Below, piece by piece: positions 33,430-45,715 of a DNA stretch of 64,000 bases (positions are counted from its first letter, which is position 1; every line of letters starts with the position of its first letter). The notes beneath the pieces are model-generated. The model was given only the letters and a program-made list of their open reading frames with translations, had not been told where the DNA came from and ran no database searches. This stretch comes from Micropterix aruncella. Lineage: Eukaryota; Arthropoda; Insecta; Lepidoptera; Micropterigidae. The position numbers were made by a program, and so were the translations under genes. The stretch lies in contig OX155964.1 of assembly GCA_944548615.1 (NCBI GenBank), forward strand, positions 13,968,587 through 14,032,586, given 5' to 3'.

Positions 33430-33510
33430 CATTTCGGTGCTTATCCATTGATCGCTTCCATAATCGTCGGAGATGTCATGCATAATGCTGTCCGCAGGGT
33501 TCTTGCTCCC
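33430..33510. repeat. Repeat K, copy 1
   Basis: TTGATCGCTTCCATAATCGT and the following CGGAGATGTC-GCATAA match 35940-36000. On the minus strand the frame DISDDYGSDQWISTEMRYYK is open across it, so it may be a scrap of a transposon protein. Confidence 0.4.
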
Positions 33511-33704
33511 GATAAACCGGACATATTATGCCAATAGATTTCTTGAATTATTTATAATTAAAAATAATCGGTTATAGGACTGATTTCATTTGAATATAAT
33601 ATCACGAGCTCTGTGGCAACCGCTTCGGGCGGCGCGGTTTGTTTCTCGACTAAGGGCGGATTTGTGCCAAGCGCCAACATATGTAATATTAAAATGTATG
33701 GATA

Positions 33705-33861
33705 CAGTGGAACCTCTCATAACGAGCATAATTCGTTTCAGACTCTTATTCGTTATGCGAAAGCTCGTTAAGAGAAACAATTTTCCTATACTCGTTATGA
33801 GAGGTGCGAATTACTCGTTATGAGAAATTACTGCGAATACTCGTTATGAGAGGTTCCACTA
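33705..33861. mobile_element. TA-flanked MITE, 157 bp
   Basis: Ends are CAGTGGAACCTCTCATAACG and its inverted copy, flanked by TA at 33703-33704 and 33862-33863. The right half holds three spaced copies of ACTCGTTATGAGA. TA duplication and CAGTGGAACC-type ends fit pogo/Tc1-mariner non-autonomous elements (family knowledge). Confidence 0.85.
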
Positions 33862-34500
33862 TATTTAATTAAAATGTATTGCGGAATTTATATATTATTA
33901 AAGTAGCGTACATATTATGAGCTATTGTGATTTCACAATGTGATTTTGGCCTAACAAGGCATTTGAGGGGACGCGTCTTTCCCAACGCCCCCCCGCCCCA
34001 ATTGTTTTACAGTAAAAAATCAGCACTTAAAAAAAATGAGAATGTGGGAGAATACGCGACTTATGTACCTTGTCAGGCACGTATCTGGGGGGGGGGGGGG
34101 AGATAGTCGAGATTTAAAATTAACCGTCCGGCGTATTTTCGTTTTATTGTACGGACAAAATCAAGTTTGGTGGGTGCAGCGTGCGTTGTTTCAATGTATT
34201 GCCAAAAACCGATGTTCTTTTACATCGATAAGGATGATCATGCCTTCTGAAATCGAAGACTATCGCAGTAGCTTGTCAATATAAATAAGACAAACCCGGT
34301 TTTTACCGGGGAAGTGCACAAACCTAGGTATGCGACGCTGAGCATCTTCTCCGGGAGAAGGAGCACGTCAATGATTCAATGACCCAGAAACCAAACTTAG
34401 AAACCAAGCAGATCATTAACATTCTTACCATAAGTAAAGGGCGTGACGAATCGAATAAGTAGGATGCTGAACAAAATCGATATAAAACTAATCTTCAACT
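33862..34500. other. Unassigned, with G14 tract
   Basis: Fourteen consecutive G at 34087-34100. CCCGGT-TTTT-ACCGGG forms a 6-bp hairpin near 34295. No gene recognised. Confidence 0.4.
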
Positions 34501-34514
34501 CGACTCAATAGCTC

Positions 34515-34567
34515 GGCCACTGTTGCGCTGTTGCTACGGTTGCCGCTGTTGCCGCTGTTGCCACTGT
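34515..34567. repeat. 9-bp minisatellite (GTTGCCGCT)n
   Basis: About five imperfect copies of GTTGCNNCT. Confidence 0.85.
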
Positions 34568-34734
34568 TGCGGATTTAATACCCCTGCAAACCCCGGTTTG
34601 GTATAAAATCAGCGCAGCTGTGGGTTGGCTTGTTTTTCAACAAAGCGACCTATAACGACTCGACTGATGGAACACACCAAGACTTTTAAAAACGTTCAGC
34701 ACGAAAAATTGTCAATCTGCGAACACACTTTGAA

Positions 34735-35672
34735 CAGCGGAACGAATCATTGAGAGCAGTTTTAAAGCAGAGCACCCGCGCACTAGGCAACCTGGCTGCC
34801 ACAGCCTGTCTGCGGCAGCCAAAATATTGAGCAGCCAGTTTAAGTAGCCAGCCCGCGCAGCCAGTTGTGACTGTTGAGTCGAACGAGATCTATGCAAACT
34901 ACCTTTTTGCGCTCACGATTGTACGCTCTATTGGGGTGGTGAACGGTTTCGTGCAGCTTGGGCCACAAGATCCATTTCGCTCTCGGATCGGCTCAACTTA
35001 CGATTCTCTCAACTCACGCACCGTTCGGCGAAGGCAATTGGTTGTGCATTCTGACTAATTGCTGAAGAGGTCTGAAGACTATGGAAATACACTGTTTCCT
35101 AAGCAGCGGGGGTGGATTTTGACCTGTTGTCATGCTACTCTTGAAATGACCTTGAGCCACTCGATCCCGCGTGGCATTATAGGCAAAGAACGACCAGGTC
35201 CGCGATAAATTCTAACTGAATTACCGCTGTCATACAACAGGTATAGGTCGCGTAAGCGACTTCGGACTCGTAACCAGTCGGGAGGACATAGGTTTCCTGA
35301 AGGTTAATTCCCGACGGAGATATCCTGCCAAAACTGGTAGTCAGGGAGGAGGCTGCCCGCTGGTTAACTTTCCCGGTGCCTCGCCGTAAGGCGTTGGCCT
35401 CTGACGGGCAGGTGGCGGAGTTTGACGGTACTGTTTTGTCCTAAGTCTTCGTAGCTCACCTCACGGGAGACAGAACGATACATTTCGTTAAAACTTCCTG
35501 AAGTGACGGGTTCGCCCGTTGTAGTTGACAACTCTAGTTGTACGTTCTATTGGCTGCCGCAGCTAGGATTTCTCGGCTGCCTGGTGCGCGGGCTCCGATG
35601 AATCGTCATATGTCGGATTGGCTGCCGCATCCTGGCTGCGGCGGCCAGCGCGGGCGCTCTAAAGGACAATTC
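34735..35672. mobile_element. GC-rich inverted-repeat element split by family A
   Basis: The left part has CAGAGCACCCGCGCACTAGG, then CTGCCACAGCCTGTCTGC and GGCAGCC. The right part has inverted counterparts (GGCTGCCTGGTGCGCGGGCT and GGCCAGCGCGGGCGCTCT). Removing the family A copy at 34935-35537 and one copy of its duplication brings the halves together into one fold-back of roughly 320 bp. The CAGAG start resembles hAT ends, but no 8-bp duplication was found. Confidence 0.55.
34935..35537 (+). mobile_element. Family A retroposon, copy 4 (603 bp)
   Basis: Full-length by its ends: starts GGTGGTGAACGGTTTCGTGC (first base at the duplication border) and ends GTTGTAGTTGACAACTCTAG. Flanks are TTGTACGCTCTATTGG (34919-34934) and TTGTACGTTCTATTGG (35538-35553), 15 of 16 identical. 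The GNRA-type hairpin lies at 35245-35262 (loop GTAA) and the UUCG hairpin at 35506-35519. It inserted into a GC-rich fold-back element, so it is the younger of the two. Confidence 0.85.
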
Positions 35673-36185
35673 TATAGAAATAAGATGAATTCGGAACTTC
35701 AATAGAGGCGAATGTTTCAAACTCTCTACTACGTAGAACCCTCTTCTTAAAATGTCCTCAACGCCCGTCATAGTACAAAGACGTGAAACGTGATACAACA
35801 CCCTCGGAAATAAATCAGACGACATGCGTCAGCACTTCAGTCTTCCTGGACAATGGCGGTTGTAACATCGCCGAAAGATCATGCACTACAAACTCCACGC
35901 TGTCAAATCCGTTTTAGTATTATTTATAAGCTCATGCATTCTGCTTTATTGATAGCTTCCATAATCGCCGGAGACGTCGCGCATAACGCCTTATGTACGC
36001 TAATCGTATGGTCTGGTTGGTAAAGGAACGCAACGACGATAACGCGCGCGAGAACCGGTCTGCGATGGCTGGTCAGTAGTCGCCGGACAGACGTGCTGCT
36101 TTCGGACGACCGTCAATTATACATGTCTGCAACCTGGAAACCCCAATGAGGGCTTTCGCGTAACACTCTAACTAGGTCTCTTCGA
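35673..36185. other. Unassigned, contains repeat K copy 2
   Basis: 35940-36000 matches 33430-33510. Minus-strand frames upstream of it are partly open (SSDLFPRVLYHVSRLC and, in another frame, SVEFVVHDLSAMLQPPLSR), hinting at decayed transposon coding sequence of unknown type. Confidence 0.35.
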
Positions 36186-36330
36186 CAGGCCTAAGGGCGC
36201 TTTTACCAATTTTTTTTTCAGCGATGCTTTTAGAAATGGTAAAAATATTTTTACCAGGCGTAATGGTGAGAAAGAAATTGCTGAACTGCACTGTATTGCA
36301 CTCCAAAATATGTATATTACGTCATGTTTA
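36186..36330 (+). repeat. Low-copy repeat H, copy 2
   Basis: ACCAGGCGTAATGGTGAGAA and ATGTATATTACG align with 16360-16435 and with 44460-44500. Confidence 0.5.
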
Positions 36331-36755
36331 CCTACCGTAATTTTTTCAATAAGTGAGAAAGCCATTAGTCATAGTTATAACAGTAACACTATTCTGCACT
36401 TCACTAAATTCCATTGCATTGTAATGCGAAAACGACAGTATTAATGAAATCATTGCAAGGCGAAATAATTGAGTCGTCATCAGTATTCCAGAAAAAAACT
36501 GTTGTATAGTACGTGTCGATACATCGAAATGCAAGGAATAGTCCATACCGGCCGATAATGACGCCTCATACAATCGATAAGGTAACGGCTACATCCTAGT
36601 AAGACAAATGAAGGGTTTTGGCGATTTGGCAGTACAACTGTCAGAACTGCAAATTCAGCAACGGCGTTTGAAATACCGGCAATAGTCATACACCATCATG
36701 CTTATCAATGCTACATTATCAAGCATGGCGTAGCGTCTTTATGAAACAGTGTCCT
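36331..36755. other. Nothing recognised
   Basis: Two overlapping minus-strand ORFs of about 70 codons, no known family. Confidence 0.35.
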
Positions 36756-36760
36756 TGTTT

Positions 36761-37466
36761 CGGCGGTAGTGAATGGTTTTGTGCAGCTTGGGCCAAAAGA
36801 TCCACTGTGTTTCCGGGCCAGCACAATTCAAGATTCAGTTCCTATTCAGTAGCCTTCTCGAGTGGACGTCTATCCCGGGTAGGACTCACGCATCTCAGGC
36901 CTCGAGGCTGGTAGATCGGTTTACCTTGGAGGAATGCCTCCTGGCGTTACTATAGACGGTGAGCGGGCCGTGCGCTCTGACTAATTGGAGTGTGAAGACT
37001 ATGGAAATATTCTGTCTCCTAAGCAGCGGGGGTAGACGTTGACCTGTCGTTAACCACTCTTGAAATGACCAATTGGCTACCTGATCCTGAATTCAGAACT
37101 GGGCAAAAGATGACATTGGTCCACGATAGACGTAAACTGATTCTCCGCTGAATATACAGCAGATAGAGGTTGCGCAAGCGACTTCGGGCCCGTAACCAGT
37201 CTGGAGGTTGGAGGTATTCTGATCATTAATTCCAGGTGGAGATATCCTTCTAAAACTGGTAGTCAGGGGGCGAGGATGTCCGCTTGTTACCTTTCCCGGT
37301 GCCTCTCCGTAAAGCGTTGGCTTCTGACGGGCAAGTTGGATTAGATAGACGGTAGATTTGTATTGTCTCTAAGTCATCTACGCTTACCTCACGAGATATA
37401 GAACGATTACTAAGGTTAAAACTTCCTTAGGTGACGGCTTTGCCCGTTGTAGTTGACAATCCAAGT
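36761..37466 (+). mobile_element. Family A retroposon, copy 5 (706 bp)
   Basis: Starts CGGCGGTAGTGAATGGTTTT and ends near GTTGTAGTTGACAATCC. A likely duplication is TGTCCTTGTTT (36750-36760) and TGTCCTGGTTT (37467-37477), 10 of 11 identical. The 8-bp stem with loop GCAA lies at 37166-37185 and keeps pairing through two wobble pairs. The 3' hairpin loop is altered (ACGGC-TTTG-CCCGT). Confidence 0.8.
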
Positions 37467-37477
37467 TGTCCTGGTTT

Positions 37478-38285
37478 TGCCATTATTGCAGTCAGATAAA
37501 TCATTATTTAAGAATATATTTTTCGTACAAGAACATATAAGAATGTACATATTTTTCTTCGGTGTAGTAGATCCTTCGAGTTTAGAGAGGAAGCGAACCG
37601 AAACTGGTAAGAAGTAAGATATCACGGTCTCGTGTCTTGAAGAACAAAGGAAGGAAAATAGAAAAGCTACACTCTTGGCGGAAGGGCAATGCAGAAACGT
37701 TGTCCACCACCAGAGCAGTTTTAACGACATTGGTCTTGCAACGACAGTCTCGCACGTACCACTCATACCAAGTATCGCACATACTAAGTTATGGTAGTAT
37801 TGTACGCAAGTATCGCACGAAAGTATCGCACGTACCAAGGTAACATGCGAGTGGTTGACGAAAGAGACTCTGAGGACTCTGGATTTCGCCTCCCCCTACC
37901 AGCGACCCGGGAACCATTTATTAGTGTTTAAAAAAAACAAATAATACAGTAATGTTTCGGAAGGTCGAGCGAGAAGTCCAGGGTGAGGATAATGTGAACT
38001 CCCGGGCATGGACATCAGATCTTGTTACCGCCAAGAGGGTAGGGGGGCAGCAACAGAGAAACGCGCCAGTAAGGGGCAGTCAAGTACAAGAGAGAGTAGA
38101 CCGAATAGGTATTTGGAAATACTTGAAACGGTTTCAATAAGGCCACCGGCAAAGTCTTGACAGCTACCCGGGTCAATCCTTCACAAAGTGTGAATTACGA
38201 TACCCGAGCGACACCAGGAAACTCGTGGGCTACTATACAATGCATGGTTCACACCAGACTAATGGTATTAAGAGTCGAAGGAGTA
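37478..38285. other. Nothing recognised
   Basis: Several ORFs of 60-140 codons with no recognisable domain. GC content is higher than average after 37950. Confidence 0.35.
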
Positions 38286-38289
38286 ATCT

Positions 38290-38885
38290 CATCTCTGTGT
38301 TGTTAACCCTAAAAACCGATCTTTAGCCGCTGTCCTAGTTTTTTTGTCTTCTTGTATGCCGAGCTTGATACCGAACGCAGGCGGCCATGGCTGCGGTTCT
38401 CACCACCCTGGCCTAGAAGTCCGACTTCAGGGAAGTTCAAATTCGCAGCTTGGTGTGACTGGGATGAATAGTGTAGTGGTTTTACCTTGTATTCCACACC
38501 GCTGTAGGAACGCCGAGATCGTAGACTCCACTGCGCCGTTCTTGTAGCACCGAGTTGGTTTTGCTTCAAACGCAGCCTGAAGCTAAACAAACAAACACTT
38601 TAACCCACGCTCATAAACTTTTCCCTATTTTACCCTCCCTCTTGAGTCCCCTGCGTCTTAATAGGTTTATTGTTTTTTTTCCTAAATGTATTGTTTTCTT
38701 TTCTGCTAGATTTAAATGTACGAATTGCCTTTAAAAATCTTCTCTTGCCTTTAAAATATTTTATTTTTACCGCGTAACATATTGTTCCATTAGGTTAAGG
38801 TTAGCTGTAAGATATTGCTTTTAGGCAATACGCTCGTTTTTTGGTTAATCAAATAAAGCGTTTTATTATTATTATTGTTATTATG
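38290..38885 (+). mobile_element. LINE 3' end with (TTA)n tail
   Basis: The last 75 bases carry the hairpin TATTGC-TTTTAG-GCAATA (38813-38830), then ACGCTCG, AATAAAGCG and (TTA)n to 38885. This is the same 3' module seen in the minus-strand LINE and SINE tails. The upstream part has no recognised ORF and the 5' border is uncertain. Confidence 0.55.
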
Positions 38886-39109
38886 TTCAGGCCAGAACCG
38901 AGGATGTCGTCCTTTGGCCAGAATTCCACTTTTAGCCGCTATTAAGAAACAGCTGCCGCTTTGATGAATTTTTATATTCGCATAAAGATAGCTAAAGCTT
39001 CTTGGTGCGAACTATAGGATAATGGCGTTGGCTAAATGTGGAGGACATGAGAAGAACGTACACATGTTTTAACGAATTTTTGGTGTTCGAGGTACTCCTC
39101 TGAACATTG

Positions 39110-39335
39110 TTTGTTTGTTTGAAAAGCTTTATTGCACACACAAAAGAATACAATGTGGTGGGCCTATTGCCAAGTAGCAATATCTACCAACCATACCGCC
39201 AGGGTTATTGTGACTGAAGGTTTATGTGGGCAAATTGATTAACAAGAAGGTTTATGTGGGTAAATTGAAGGGAGGAGTGGAATATAAGGACAAGCAAAGG
39301 AGACGGGAGGGGAGGGGGGGTATTCATAAGTTGAG
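39110..39335 (-). mobile_element. LINE 3' tail L, copy 1
   Basis: On the minus strand: CCTCCCCTCC, then TATTGC-TACTTG-GCAATA (39165-39182), GGCCCACCACATTGTATTC, TGCAATAAAGCTTTTC and a (CAAA)n tail. It shares layout with 39935-41090 and 60660-61052. A GAAGGTTTATGTGGG block is locally duplicated (39216 and 39247). Confidence 0.7.
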
Positions 39336-39668
39336 TAAATGTCTCTTTAAAGAATTTTTATTGCTTATTGCTTATGTGTGAGTGATAATAACATGGTATG
39401 CCTTAAATTAAAGCGGTCTGAGAGTGAGGACCTCAAAGTCTTAGGTTCAGGTATGTATAGTGAATGGAGAAATAGGAGCCAACACCATATAGCTACCCTA
39501 TGTTTCATATATTGATCATGCATCATATATTGAATTGAAGTGGCGGTGTAGCAAATCGAGCAAATATCGACGTGCAGCAAATATCGATGCTCCCCTACCT
39601 ACTGCATGTTCAAACGTCGCGATCTCAGATCGTCGCGTGCTTAAATCGTAAAAACTCTTGCGCAGGCG

Positions 39669-39821
39669 ATGGCTTCGGTAGTCTCGCCGCACCGCGCCGC
39701 CTATGGAAGTGACGAAGAAATCTACTCGGCCTACCGGTTTCACGTATTGGGTCACTCTCATTATCGAGTGGACAACATTGTTGATGGCATCGAAATGATC
39801 GCGGGATCTATCCAAGACTAA
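39669..39821 (+). other. Unidentified 50-codon ORF in a GC-rich island
   Basis: ATG at 39669 to TAA at 39819-39821 encodes a peptide starting MASVVSPHRAAYGSDEEIYS. Base composition and codon use are more balanced than in surrounding DNA, and the minus strand is also open (99 codons). CTTGCGCAG just before the ATG could be an acceptor site. No family recognised. It may be a small exon, a fossil or chance. Confidence 0.25.
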
Positions 39822-40059
39822 CTAAAATTGCGTCTGTTTCTTCTTCTCCTTCTGGTGCCATGTCCGCTATCGAACATTGGCTATCATATTGGATATAAGG
39901 CCTTTATGGATCGCTGCTCGAAACATGGATATTTGTTCGTTTGTTTGAAAAACTTTATTGCACACACAATAAAGTACAACATGGTGGGACTATTGCCAAG
40001 TAGCAATATCTTGTGACCATACCGCAAGGGATATTGTGACTAAATATTTATGTTTGCAA

Positions 40060-40325
<266 letters not shown>

Positions 40326-40373
40326 CAAGTATATTTTTTGTAAAGTAGTGGTCATAATGAATGAGTATAACTA

Positions 40374-40710
40374 CAGTAGGGCCGCGGTTATCCGAGCCCC
40401 CCGATTAACCGAGTTCCGGGTGAACCGAGGTCGAAAAGGCCACAGCGAGGCCATGTTTTTACTCCTCAACGTCACCCCTTTGCTCCATTTTTACTATACA
40501 GTACTGTATTTTAAAATTTATGTATAGATGTATTGTATTACATTTTTAACTGACTACATTTAAATATGTAAAAAATGTATTATTTTCCTTCATTGACTAC
40601 GTTTTTGTTCATTTTGAACTTTACCGTATCTTTACTCTACCCCTCAATTTACGACGAAACCCGTCCTATCCGAGTTTCCGATTATCCGAGGTATCCTCGG
40701 TTCATAAAGA
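40374..40710. mobile_element. Pogo-like MITE
   Basis: Starts CAGTAGGGCCGCGGTTATCC after TA (40372-40373). It has GATTAACCGAG near the left end and TATCCGAGTTTCCGATTATC near the right. Repeated ATTATCCG/CGGATAAT motifs at the ends are usual for pogo/Tigger-type elements (family knowledge). The right boundary is not exact. Confidence 0.5.
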
Positions 40711-41090
40711 AATAAAAATAAAAATAATAACGAACATGTATGTTAAATCAATATCGAGGGGAGAATTGGGATATACTTAAGGCCAAGCTACCAGACCGGA
40801 GATGGAGGGGGGGGGGGGGGAGGTATTCATACGTTAAAAAAATGTCTCTTTATAGAGTTTTGTAAACTCGATAAGGTTTTCAAGTTATCTCAGGGGCACA
40901 TTCAGGCCGCCTGCACTGCAAGTAACTTGGATACGAAAGTTGAATACTGGGGGTTTAGCCAGTAGTAGAATTTTCAGAAAGCGTAATGGAAGGCAATGGG
41001 ATGAAAGCGGAGAGAAGAGATTATATGAGTAAGAAGGCATGTTTGAATAAAGTGAAAATCCCGACATCGTCTAATGGGGAGCCACTTCAT

Positions 41091-42360
41091 TTGACTGCTA
41101 AAGGTCTATATGTGATCAAACTGTGAGACGGTGCATTTCTGAAGCCAGTCCCGTAGAATTCGAAGACAAGATGTTTTTCTTTGTCCAGGACCCCTTAATT
41201 CGACTATTCTTTACTTAATTATTGAGCGGCTGTAGCTCCTTCCTCTCCGACATTTAAAAAAAAGGAAAAAAGTTTATCATTCTTAGACGGACCCTAACTT
41301 GTGTTATTGATCGGTGTCACATCATTGCTAGTCCAGCTGATCGACCGCCTCTTTGCACACATTTAATTTATAGGTTCGACTCGCGCTAATCCATTATTTA
41401 ATTATTATATGAACTCAGTTTGAATAAAATTTTTACTCCTGGCGTGCAATCCTAGGTATAAATTAAAACTTTAAAATGTATCATTTTCATATACCATAGA
41501 TTCGTGATCAAATAATTATTATTCATATAGTCATATTATTATTATTCAGTTGAAAACGGTTAAAAATCCCATCCCATAATATTTATGTTTAGCACCGTAA
41601 GTAAGTTGCATACGATTGCATTCTGTGTAAATTTCTATAAAAATGAGGATTATGATAAAATGGTCGCAGAAGGACAACGTTGACGAAAAAGTTTATTTAA
41701 AAAATGAAATGAAATGAAAAAATGAAATGATTTAAATGAAAAATATATAACATACAAAAATATGTTAGATACGTTAGATATGTTAGATACACATGTATAT
41801 ACAGGCTACAATGCGGGATGATAAAAATCTTTTTTTTATAAAAAATAAAAAAAAAAAAAAACTCGATTGTGATTTTTTCATTGTTTTTGCTTTAATTTGT
41901 CTTTAATGAAGACGTATTATTTTATTTTGCAAATGGATACGCTTTTTCTTTGATATGTGTATGAAGGGCGATCGTTGGCTAGCGATAAAGGGATCCCATT
42001 AAACTTACATTGTACCGTCGAAAGTGGTGCTCATCCAAAAATACATCTCGTTTTAACAATAAGCATTTCCCAATCCAGTTCGGGAAAACCTTCCAGCAAT
42101 GTGTGTGGCTTTAATTATCATTTTTCATCAAAGCATTATCCTATAAACGATATCTTTATTTATTTAAATTTTTTATTTTTTATTCTTCTTAGAATTTGCA
42201 TTTCTATTTTAATATATTATTCTCTCTGACTATTAAAAACATTACTATATTTTGATTATTTGTATATAGGTAATATTGAATATAATATTACGGTATCATG
42301 ATAGTTATGTTTTTAATAATGAAATTTTTAGCATTTAATTTTGTGACTCACCCAAGTGTC
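41091..42360. other. Nothing recognised
   Basis: AT-rich, with poly-A at about 41845-41865 and small GAAAT repeats around 41700. No gene seen. Confidence 0.45.
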
Positions 42361-42426
42361 GGTTTTTTTTTTTTTTTTAATTTTGGTCCAACAATGCCTT
42401 GCTACTGGAGTAGTTGATTGTATTGT

Positions 42427-43229
<803 letters not shown>

Positions 43230-43395
43230 CTGATACTAGTTTTTGTATGAGGAGTTGTTATTCGTATACATAACAGTTTCACAAATATTCAGGCTCAAGA
43301 GATGCTATCGCCCTTTATTTATGTATTCAAACTCAGATTCCACACACGCCTTTCGTGGAATTATGTCTGGCTGACCGTTAAAAAATGTTTACCTT

Positions 43396-43600
43396 TTAAC
43401 CCCTCACTTCCAGATGTTCGATTTTAACGGTTCCTGTTGTTCCGTTTCGCAGCTGGCCAATAAACCACGCGTGTATATTTACGAGACGGAATTTTTCGCG
43501 TTCACAAAGCTTTGCCGGTTCTGGCGGGAATCGATCGAAGGCTACGGGGATGGATTTTATATAAAATAAATGTCGGGTTGGTGATCTTAAGCCGGATTGG
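43396..43600 (-). other. Coding-like or conserved island
   Basis: The minus-strand frame from about 43545 down to 43396 reads FDRFPPEPAKLCEREKFRLV, then NIHAWFIGQLRNG, ending KIEHLEVRG and a stop. The patch is GC-richer than its surroundings and single-copy in the window. The plus strand also shows CAGCTGGCCAAT, so a regulatory reading is possible. Upstream the ORF enters a family A copy, so it is not a complete gene. Confidence 0.25.
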
Positions 43601-43627
43601 TGGTTCTGACACTTAGAGATGTCCATT

Positions 43628-43795
43628 ACAACGGGCAAACCTGTCACCTCAGGAAGTATAACGATAATGATCGTTCTGTCTCCCGTGAGGTGAGCATAGA
43701 AGACTTTGGGACGATACAAAACTGCCGTCCAGCAAATCCACGAATCAGCTAGAGCCCAACGCCTTACGACTCTAGGAAAGTAACCTGGCTACAGT
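43628..43795 (-). mobile_element. Family A, 3'-terminal fragment (copy 6)
   Basis: ACAACGGGCAAACCTGTCAC, CTCAGGAAGTATAACGATAA and CGTTCTGTCTCCCGTGAGGT match the 3' 160 bp of the family. The rest is missing and family B begins at once. Confidence 0.75.
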
Positions 43796-43799
43796 ACTA

Positions 43800-44150
43800 A
43801 GATTACAAAACACGACTGCTGTTAGAATAAATGAACTATTGTATTCATAGTGGTTTTTATTACGGTTTTTTATATAAAATATTTGTGAATAAAATACATG
43901 TATTTATCCATATAAATACATGTATATTTCCGGAATGTACTCAATCAAACCTTTAATTTGACACTAAACAAGATATATTTACGTTAATTTATTGACATTT
44001 GAATATTTGGATATTTAGACAACTACTTACTTGATATTTGGATAGTTACGGTACCCTATGACACGGTGGAATAAGAAACGGAAAATATATTTCATAGATG
44101 AACCCTGAACACATTACACTCTTTTTTTGTTGGGCAGTCATGTGACAAAT
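43800..44150 (+). mobile_element. Family B repeat, copy 5
   Basis: AAAACACGACTGCTGTTAGA, ATTTCCGGAATGTACTCAAT, TTTATTGACATTTGAATATT and CTGAACACATTACACTC. It is deleted for the AATCGGTTCAAGCG block. It starts where the family A fragment stops. Confidence 0.7.
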
Positions 44151-44429
44151 GGTGACATCGACTAGCCTCCACGATGCCCTGGTTTGACCACCCCCGATTA
44201 TTTCCTAAGGGGGGTACTTAAAGGAAATGGTGTGCGCCAACAAACCAACCACAATACCGATATTAGGTACTAAAATAAAACCATAATTCTTCGAGAATTA
44301 TATAAAAATATCCTTGAAAGTGCTCGCATTTGCGCTGCGGCCAGAGACAGCCACTTGACCCACATCATATTCCATACATAATGTAAAGACGGTCAAGAGG
44401 ATTGATTGACGGTCAATCAATCAAGGAAA

Positions 44430-44515
44430 TATAACTAACGAAGTTTCACTAAACGAAAAACTTCTAGCAGTCGCAATGGTGAAACTGAAAATGGCAGACT
44501 AATTGTATTACACGT
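44430..44515 (+). repeat. Low-copy repeat H, copy 3
   Basis: AGCAGTCGCAATGGTGAAAC and AGACTAATTGTATTAC align with 16365-16420. Confidence 0.45.
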
Positions 44516-45489
44516 ATAGTCAATTTTTGATTAGACATAACACAAGTCTACGTAATGATAAAACGGTAATACCATTGCACTGGATCTCAGCAATGCACTG
44601 CTTATTAATGCTCAAACAAATACGGCTGTGTTTTTATACAGGAAATATATTTAACAGATATATTTTAATAAAATTCCTTTTGGTATACATTTAAATCCTC
44701 ATATCAAGCACGGTCTCTCAAGGCATTAAAGTCTCGAGCCTCTTTAGTCACTCCCTATGAAACTACATAATCCTTAGTCCTTCATAAGCGCTAATTATTA
44801 ATTCCTAAATGTTGCTCTATCATAATCTAAGTGCACAGTGGTTGGCAAGTGAATCTCATAGGAAAGCTAATTCACGACGTTGTTTATTATTAAGATCAAT
44901 GTAGTCGGTATGCTCGTGCTTCCCTAATTGTGTGTAAAGTACTTGGGTAAGGGGGGGGGATTGAAGGGAGAGGGGGGGGGGGTATAACATGAGCCTCCTT
45001 TGGTGCATTGTTATCTCCTCATTTTTGCTTTGTAAAAATTTTCATCCAGGCCCTTAAAGGTGCTAAAATGTTTACTTTTAATGAGTTTGAGTGGTTAAGA
45101 TCCCTGTGAATCAGTGGCGTAGGGGGTCCAGAGCCAGACAATATACATATGGGTAGACAGCCACGCGGCTCTGAAAACACCAAACGCGAGAAGTATCGCA
45201 TCCAAACTAGTCTGAAGACTGTCCATTTTTACTAATGGTAACCAATAGACTCTCCCGTGGCCTTGAACATTAATGAAAAAAATACATAAAATATAATTTT
45301 GATAAGTTTTTCGACTTTTTTGCAGAAGAATACCTACCAGAACAAAGAGCTATCTACATCCTCGCCTGTGATACAAACTCACGACTAGCGGGCAGGGCTT
45401 GTATCACCTGTACGACGCAGTTGATGCATAAACTGTGGTTAGACAGAAAATCTGATTTTTTTAGGCATAGAAGAAGGTTTAAGTAAAAT
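44516..45489. other. Unassigned, with G-rich tracts
   Basis: G-rich runs at about 44949-44985. The minus-strand ORF at 45019-45201 has no known family. Confidence 0.4.
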
Positions 45490-45715
45490 TATACATAATT
45501 AAGAGAATGGTAGGAAAGAAAATGAAGGGTTTCGAGGAAGAACGTCAAATTTATGAATTTTTTGGTAATTCCATTTTAAAACTTTACTAACTTAAAATAT
45601 GACCTTTTAGCCAGGGTTTGTTTGAGCGACAAAATCATTATTTTGTCTGTAAACAAAATTGTTTTTAAAACAATACATTTTACTTTAATTTATACCTCTT
45701 TTAAAAAAGTAACTC
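45490..45715. repeat. Low-copy repeat I, copy 2
   Basis: GAAGGGTTTCGAGGAAGAAC, ATTTTAAAACTTTACTAACT and ACATTTTACTTTAATTTATA correspond to 4440-4740. Confidence 0.5.

Noticed and set aside
37416..37838. A 140-codon minus ORF
   Set aside because: It starts in unique DNA, enters the 3' end of family A copy 5, has Cys/His-rich chance composition and no known family.
41372..41395. B-box-like GGTTCGACTC as part of a tRNA
   Set aside because: No A box at the right distance and no cloverleaf could be drawn.
43396..43719. A 107-codon minus ORF as a gene
   Set aside because: Its first third lies inside a family A fragment. Only the last part is coding-like, and it is listed as an island.
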